Of a stretch of 64,000 nucleotides of DNA, positions 59,023-64,000 are shown piece by piece. A model generated the notes under the pieces. That model did no database searches. It was not told the DNA's origin and saw nothing but the letters and a program-made list of their open reading frames with translations. This DNA is from Streptomyces mirabilis (lineage in GTDB: Bacteria; Actinomycetota; Actinomycetes; Streptomycetales; Streptomycetaceae), in the NCBI RefSeq assembly GCF_039503195.1, contig NZ_JBCJKP010000001.1, forward strand, positions 5,704,001 through 5,768,000. The letters run 5' to 3'. Made by a program: the position numbers and the translations under genes. The number at the start of each line of letters is the position of its first letter. Position 1 is the stretch's first letter.

Positions 59023-62000
59023 ATGTCTGCACAACGTGATTTACGGGGGAAAGAGTTGGACGGCACACGTCTGCCAATTTCGGCTGCCCAGCATGAGATC
59101 TGGTTGGCCGAGCAGTTGAACCCGAGAGGGCAGCAGTCCCGCATCGGTGAATACCTGGAGATCCGCGGACCGATCGACGCGGAGAAGTTCGAAGCCGCAC
59201 TCCGGCGCACCATCGCCGAGGCCGAACCCTTTCAGGCACGTTTCGGCGAATGCGAAGGCGTGCCCTGGCAGATCGCCGACCTGGCCGATGACTGGGTCTT
59301 CCCCGTTCTCGACGTCAGCACCGAGGACGATGCCATGGCTTCGGCCAAGGCCTGGATGCGCGCCGACCTGGCCCGTCGGCTGCCGCTGTCCACCGGTCCC
59401 CTCTTCTCGTACGCCCTGTTCCGACTCGGACCCGAACACTTCGTCTGGTACCTGAGTGCTCATCACATCCTGGCCGACGGGCACAGCGGCGCACTGATCT
59501 CCCTCAGGGTCGCCGAGCTCTACAGTGCCCTCGTCGCAGGCCGCGACCCGGCGCCGGCACCGTACGGCAGCCTGCGCACGCTTCTGGAGAACGAGCGCCG
59601 GTACCGGGAATCGGACGCATGCGCGGCCGACCAGGCCCACTGGGGCGACCGGTTCGCCGAGGCGCTGAGGCCGACCCGGCTGGCCGGCACCCCGTCCGGC
59701 ACCCCGGATCACAACCTGACCGAGACGGGCCGGCTCTCCGCCGCCGAGACCACCCGGCTCCGTACCGCGGCGCGGCAGGCGCGCACGCACTGGTCGGTGC
59801 TGCTGATCGCCGCCACCGTCGCCTACCTGCACAAGACGACAGGGGAGCGGCACGTGGTCCTCACCCTGCCGGTGGCGGCCCGGCCGGACGCCGAACTCCG
59901 CACGGTGCCGGTCATGCTCTCCAACACCCTGCCGCTGCACGTGGAGGTGCGCCCCGAAGAGTCCGTGCTCGACCTGATACGCAAGGTCTCCCGGGAGTTC
60001 CGCCGACTGCTCCGGCACCAGCGCCACCGGGGAGAGTCCCTCTCCCGGTCATTCGGACTGCGCCCACAGGAGAGCTTCCTGACCGGCCCTCAGGTCAACA
60101 TCATGTCCTTCGACTACGACCTGGAATTCGCCGGGCACCGGGCCGAGGCGCACAACCTCACCCAGGGACCGGTCGACGACCTCTCCGTCACGGCCTACGA
60201 CCGCTCCGACGGCTCCGGACCGCAGATCGACCTGGTCGGCAATCCCGAGTTGTACCGGCCCGACGGACTGGCCGCCCACCACCGCCGCTTCCTGGCACTC
60301 CTCAGGGCGTTCACCGCGCCGAACGCCCAGGAGCGAGCGGTCGGTCTGATCGACCTGGCCACCGAGGAGGAGCGCGCCGAACTGCTCGCCGAGTCACGCG
60401 CCAACCGCCTCAAGTACCACGAGACCACGCTGCCCGAACTGTTCGCCGCCCAGACGGCACGCACCCCCACGGCGACGGCCGTGCTGGACCGCGACGGACG
60501 GGCCGTGACCTACCGGGACCTCGACCTCGCGTCGAACCGCCTCGCCCGGCTGCTGATCGCCGAAGGCGCCGGCCCGGACCGAATCGTGGCCCTGGCGGCC
60601 TCCCGGTCGGCCGACATGGTCGTCGCCCTGCTGGCCATCCTGAAAGCCGGAGCCGGGTACCTGCCCGTCGACCCGGAGTACCCGGTGGAGCGGATCGCCT
60701 TCATGCTGCGGGACTCCGCGCCCGCGCTGCTGCTCACCACCACACGGGTTCTCGCCGGCCTGCCCGAGACCGGCGTCCGCACCCTCGTGGTCGACAGGCC
60801 CGAGACCGCCGAGGCACTCCGGCACCGGTCCGGTGCCGCGGTGGACGACCGGGACCGCCTCGGCCGGCTGGAGCCGTGGCACACCGCGTACGTCATCTAC
60901 ACCTCGGGCACCACCGGGACTCCCAAGGGCGTGGTGATGCCCACCGGCTCCCTGGTCAATCTGCTCAGGTGGCACAACGACGACCTTCCGCGGGTTCCCG
61001 ACTCCAGGACGGCCCAGTTCACCGCACTCAGCTTCGACGTGTCGGTGCAGGAGATCACCTCGGCGCTGCTCTTCGGCAAGACCCTGGTCATTCCGGACGA
61101 CGACGTCCGACGCGACCCGGACCGCCTGGCCACGTGGCTGGACGAGCAGCAGATCAACGAACTCTTCGCACCCCACCTGGTGATCGAGGCGGTCTGCGAG
61201 GCCGCGGTCGCACAGGACCGGGACCTTCCCGCGTTGCTGGTGCTCGCCCAGGGCGGCGAGGCCCTCGTACCCAGCCGCGCCGTCCGGGAGTTCTGCCGCC
61301 GGGTGCCGAACCGGCGACTGCACAACCATTACGGTCCTTCCGAGACCCACCTGGTCACCGCCTACACCCTGCCGGCCGACACCGCCGACTGGCCCTCCTC
61401 CGTGCCGATCGGCCGGCCGATCCCCAACGTGTCGGGGCACGTCCTGGACGGTGGACTGCGTCTGGCGCCGCCGGGTGTTCCGGGCGAGCTCTACCTGGCC
61501 GGCGAGGCACTCGCCCACGGCTACCTCAATCGTCCCGCACTGACGGCCGAACGCTTCGTGGCCGACCCCTTCGGCGAGCCCGGGAGCCGGATGTACCGTA
61601 CGGGCGACCTGGTCCGCCGCCTGCCCGACGGTGATCTGGAGTACTTGGGCCGTACCGACCACCAGATCAAGATCAGGGGTGTCCGGATCGAACCGGCGGA
61701 GGTCAGGGACGCCGTCGCCGGCTGTCCGGGCGTCACCCAGGCCGAGGTCGTCGTCCGTGACGACCCCTCGGGAGCCGCTTGTCTGGTCGCCTATGTGGGG
61801 GCGCAGGGCGGGGGAGCACCGACTCCGGCGGCCGTCCGCGAGCATGTGGCGGAGCGGCTGCCCAGGCACATGGTGCCGGCCGCCGTGGTCGTGCTCGACG
61901 CGTTCCCGCTGACCCCCAACGGCAAGCTCGACCGCCGGGCCCTGCCCCGACCCGACTTCACCGCGGCCACCCCCACCCGTGCCCCGCGCACCACGCGGGA

Positions 62001-62970
62001 GAAGGCCCTGGCGGGGCACTTCGCCGAGGTGCTGGGAGTGGCCCGGGTCGGCGCGGAGGACGACTTCTTCCAGCTCGGCGGCCACTCGATGCTGGCGGCC
62101 CGGCTGCTCGCCCGGATCCGGGCCGACTTCCGGGTGGATCTGAGCGTCCGGGACCTGTTCGAGGCCCCGACGGTGGCGGCACTGGACCGCCGGATGACCT
62201 CCGCGGCTGCCGACGAGGGACCCCTGGCACCGCTGCTCCCGCTGCGCCGTCGGGGCGGCCGTCCGCCGCTGTTCTGCTTCCCTCCCGCCGCCGGCATCAG
62301 CTGGTCCTACCAGGGCCTGCTCCGCCATCTCGGGCCCGACCAGCCGGTGTACGGTCTGCAGGCGCGCGGGCTCACGGACTCCGGCCGGATGCCCGGCAGC
62401 GTCCAGGAGATGGCCTCCGACTACCTGGAGCAGATCCGGGCCGTGCAGCCCAACGGGCCCTACCACCTGCTCGGCTGGTCCTTCGGCGGGCTGGTGGCGC
62501 ATGCCGCGGCGACCGCCCTGGAGACGGCGGGCGAACGGGTGGCGCTGCTGGCCGTGCTGGACTCCTACCCCTGCCCGAGTGCCGTGGGGCCGGTGCCCGA
62601 GATCGATGAACGCGCCTTCGTCAGGCTTGTGTTCGGCGGCGCCGAGCAGCTGCCGGACGAGGTGCCGACCAGGTGTCTGCACGAGGTCTTCCTGCACGAC
62701 CTGCGTCTGATGACCTCGTACACACCCGGCCGCTTCCGGGGCGATCTGCTCTTCTTCGCCGCCGCGCTGTCCGACCCGACCGACCCCTATGAGGCCGGCC
62801 GTACCTCCCCGCAGGCCTGGCGGGCGTACGTGGACGGCGAGATCCGCACGCACGACGTGACGGTGACCCATCACCGCATGACCACGCCCGAAGCCCTCGC
62901 GCAACTGGCGCCCGTACTCGCCGATCACCTGCACAGAGCGGCCCTCGGCCGCGACTCCGTGGGGAGCTGA
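59023..62970 (+). CDS. Single-module NRPS, C-A-PCP-TE
   Basis: This is a 1315-residue synthetase. The condensation domain has HHILADG at 147-153. The adenylation domain runs about 455-935 with [33 protein letters not shown] and NGKLDR. The carrier has Ser1022 in LGGHSM, and the thioesterase has Ser1153 in GWSFGG. By hand alignment to GrsA the specificity residues read D-V-Q-F-A-G-H-L-V-K, closest to proline-type codes. The C domain needs an upstream acyl or peptidyl donor, not in this window. The start is ATG 59023 (leaderless) or TTG 59056 with GGGGGAAAG upstream. Confidence 0.93.
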   Translation: MSAQRDLRGKELDGTRLPISAAQHEIWLAEQLNPRGQQSRIGEYLEIRGPIDAEKFEAALRRTIAEAEPFQARFGECEGVPWQIADLADDWVFPVLDVSTEDDAMASAKAWMRADLARRLPLSTGPLFSYALFRLGPEHFVWYLSAHHILADGHSGALISLRVAELYSALVAGRDPAPAPYGSLRTLLENERRYRESDACAADQAHWGDRFAEALRPTRLAGTPSGTPDHNLTETGRLSAAETTRLRTAARQARTHWSVLLIAATVAYLHKTTGERHVVLTLPVAARPDAELRTVPVMLSNTLPLHVEVRPEESVLDLIRKVSREFRRLLRHQRHRGESLSRSFGLRPQESFLTGPQVNIMSFDYDLEFAGHRAEAHNLTQGPVDDLSVTAYDRSDGSGPQIDLVGNPELYRPDGLAAHHRRFLALLRAFTAPNAQERAVGLIDLATEEERAELLAESRANRLKYHETTLPELFAAQTARTPTATAVLDRDGRAVTYRDLDLASNRLARLLIAEGAGPDRIVALAASRSADMVVALLAILKAGAGYLPVDPEYPVERIAFMLRDSAPALLLTTTRVLAGLPETGVRTLVVDRPETAEALRHRSGAAVDDRDRLGRLEPWHTAYVIYTSGTTGTPKGVVMPTGSLVNLLRWHNDDLPRVPDSRTAQFTALSFDVSVQEITSALLFGKTLVIPDDDVRRDPDRLATWLDEQQINELFAPHLVIEAVCEAAVAQDRDLPALLVLAQGGEALVPSRAVREFCRRVPNRRLHNHYGPSETHLVTAYTLPADTADWPSSVPIGRPIPNVSGHVLDGGLRLAPPGVPGELYLAGEALAHGYLNRPALTAERFVADPFGEPGSRMYRTGDLVRRLPDGDLEYLGRTDHQIKIRGVRIEPAEVRDAVAGCPGVTQAEVVVRDDPSGAACLVAYVGAQGGGAPTPAAVREHVAERLPRHMVPAAVVVLDAFPLTPNGKLDRRALPRPDFTAATPTRAPRTTREKALAGHFAEVLGVARVGAEDDFFQLGGHSMLAARLLARIRADFRVDLSVRDLFEAPTVAALDRRMTSAAADEGPLAPLLPLRRRGGRPPLFCFPPAAGISWSYQGLLRHLGPDQPVYGLQARGLTDSGRMPGSVQEMASDYLEQIRAVQPNGPYHLLGWSFGGLVAHAAATALETAGERVALLAVLDSYPCPSAVGPVPEIDERAFVRLVFGGAEQLPDEVPTRCLHEVFLHDLRLMTSYTPGRFRGDLLFFAAALSDPTDPYEAGRTSPQAWRAYVDGEIRTHDVTVTHHRMTTPEALAQLAPVLADHLHRAALGRDSVGS

Positions 62971-62974
62971 ACCC

Positions 62975-63169
62975 GTGCCGAACCCCTTCGACGATCCGAA
63001 CGGGACCTACCTGGTCCTGGCCGACGGGAAAGGCCACCACTCGTTGTGGCCGGCCTTCGTCGACGTCCCCGCCGGCTGGGCCGTCGCCCGTCCCGCCGGT
63101 ACCCGCCAGGAGTGCCTGGACCACATCGATCATCACCCGGCCGACCGACTGGAGCACGAAACCACATGA
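62975..63169 (+). CDS. MbtH-like protein
   Basis: The 64-residue NRPS accessory protein carries the family pattern NPFDDPNGTYLVL, HSLWPAF and VPAGW. MbtH-like proteins bind and activate adenylation domains. It starts with GTG 4 nt after the NRPS stop and overlaps the dioxygenase gene by 4 nt (ATGA), giving a coupled NRPS-MbtH-dioxygenase operon. Length and all tryptophans agree with functional members. Confidence 0.95.
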   Translation: MPNPFDDPNGTYLVLADGKGHHSLWPAFVDVPAGWAVARPAGTRQECLDHIDHHPADRLEHETT

Positions 63170-64000
63170 CCACGACGCTGAATGACGAAGCGGCGAAGGA
63201 CACCGAGGAACTGACACGCATCCGTGCGCTGGTGCGGCACGGCATCGACGGCCGCGAGGACCACCACGGGCCGAGGCTGCTCCGGCGCCTCGCCGAGGGC
63301 CGGCAGGGCGGACCGTACGGGCACTTCTCGGTGCGCCCCCACGGCCCACTGCTGGGTGCGCAGATCGAGGGCCTGAACCTGTCCGAACCGCTGGCCCCGG
63401 AGGTCTTCGAGGAACTGGACCGTGCCCTGCTGGAGTGGAAGGTCCTCTTCTTCCGGGGGCAGGAACTCACCCACGAGCAGCAGCGGGCCTTCGCCGCCAA
63501 CTGGGGCGAGATCGACCAGCACCCGTTCCTGCCCAAGGGCGCCTCCCAGGACGTCGTCCGCCTGGAGAAGGGCGCTGCCAACCCCGGCTTCGAGAACGTC
63601 TGGCACCACGACTTCCCCTGGATCCCCAACCCGCCGCTCGGCGCGGTCCTGCGGATGGTGGAGATGCCCGAGGCCGGGGGCGACACGCTCTTCGCCGACA
63701 CCGGCGCGGCCTACGACAACCTGCCCGACGAGGTGAAGAGGCGCCTGGAGGGCCTGCGGGCGGTGCACGACTTCACACCGTCGGCGAACTACCGCGACCT
63801 GCTGACGGACGAGCAGCGCCGGCACTTCCAGGAGTTGTTCCCGCCGGTCGCCCATCCGGTGGTGCGGACCCACCCGAGGACAGGACGCAAGAGCCTCTTC
63901 GTCACCTCCATCTTCACCACCCACATCGAGGGGCTGGAGCCCGCGGAGAGCGAGGAACTGCTGCGGTACCTGTTCCGGCACGTCCAGTACCCCGAGTACC
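63166..64000 (+). CDS. TauD/TfdA family Fe(II)/2-oxoglutarate dioxygenase (partial)
   Basis: The frame is open from ATG 63166 to the window end (278 codons), so the C-terminus is missing. The fold is clear: LLGAQIEGLNLSEPL, VLFFRGQELTHEQQ, the iron motif HxD at 147-149 (WHHDFPW), then MPEAGGDTLFAD and HPVVRTHPRTGRKSLFV, which holds the second-half His and leads to the 2-oxoglutarate region. In NRPS clusters such enzymes usually hydroxylate an amino acid, free or carrier-bound. It is co-translated with the MbtH-like gene. Where the 3' end lies cannot be seen. Confidence 0.88.
   Translation, partial: MTTTLNDEAAKDTEELTRIRALVRHGIDGREDHHGPRLLRRLAEGRQGGPYGHFSVRPHGPLLGAQIEGLNLSEPLAPEVFEELDRALLEWKVLFFRGQELTHEQQRAFAANWGEIDQHPFLPKGASQDVVRLEKGAANPGFENVWHHDFPWIPNPPLGAVLRMVEMPEAGGDTLFADTGAAYDNLPDEVKRRLEGLRAVHDFTPSANYRDLLTDEQRRHFQELFPPVAHPVVRTHPRTGRKSLFVTSIFTTHIEGLEPAESEELLRYLFRHVQYPEY

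Noticed and set aside
47384..64000. Second attachment site duplicating the end of tRNA-Thr
   Set aside because: I looked for the T-arm and acceptor sequence again up to the window end and found none. The other junction may lie beyond the window or be lost.

Overview
The window is very G+C-rich (I estimate about 72%) chromosomal DNA from a Streptomyces. The evidence is the codon bias, GTG/TTG starts with GGAGG-type ribosome sites, and gene order. From memory, positions 1 to about 47,200 follow the S. coelicolor core segment running from crp (SCO3571) through acs, the Flp/Tad pilus genes, bldG, hppA and topA to a tripeptidyl-aminopeptidase-like gene (SCO3540 region), in descending locus order.

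Core part (1-47,383). A DUF4177/RidA pair, a NUDIX hydrolase and a metallo-beta-lactamase-fold protein come first, then crp diverging from nth (endonuclease III with a histone-H1-like lysine tail). Next are a CoA-pyrophosphatase-like NUDIX protein, a MarP-like membrane serine protease, an epoxide-hydrolase-like protein, a small membrane protein, nhaA, acs, a SulP transporter/carbonic anhydrase fusion, a secreted deacetylase-like lipoprotein, a CooC-like ATPase, a degenerate Fic-like protein and a HAD phosphatase. The spacer between these last two probably encodes the 6S-like RNA. Then come ssd and the tad genes (20,943-26,003), a DEAD/DEAH helicase, bldG with its anti-sigma partner, hppA, a lipoprotein, a methyltransferase, a Ser/Thr kinase, topA (with the same kind of lysine tail as nth), an MFS-thymidylate kinase fusion, holB and a secreted S33 peptidase. 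The core ends with tRNA-Thr(CGT).

Accessory part (47,384-64,000). Beside the tRNA lies a chimeric remnant of an integrative conjugative element: an FtsK-like Tra fragment fused in frame to the end of a tyrosine integrase. A leftward block follows: FAD oxidoreductase, S53 sedolisin, M23 peptidase, HTTM (SdpB-like) protein, DUF5819 (SdpA-like) protein and a small secreted peptide. The genes overlap or are closely coupled, with hairpins at two internal boundaries. I interpret this as an Sdp-like peptide toxin or signal locus with its own peptidases. An MprF/LysX-like membrane protein diverges from it, and the shared upstream region carries direct repeats phased at about 11 bp like SARP operators. 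A SARP regulator gene is next. The window ends inside an NRPS cluster: a C-A-PCP-TE protein, an MbtH-like protein and a truncated TauD-family dioxygenase.

Recurring regulatory themes are -10 boxes only 5-7 nt from the start codon (leaderless mRNAs), Crp-type palindromes at crp and hppA, and several consensus DnaA boxes outside oriC.
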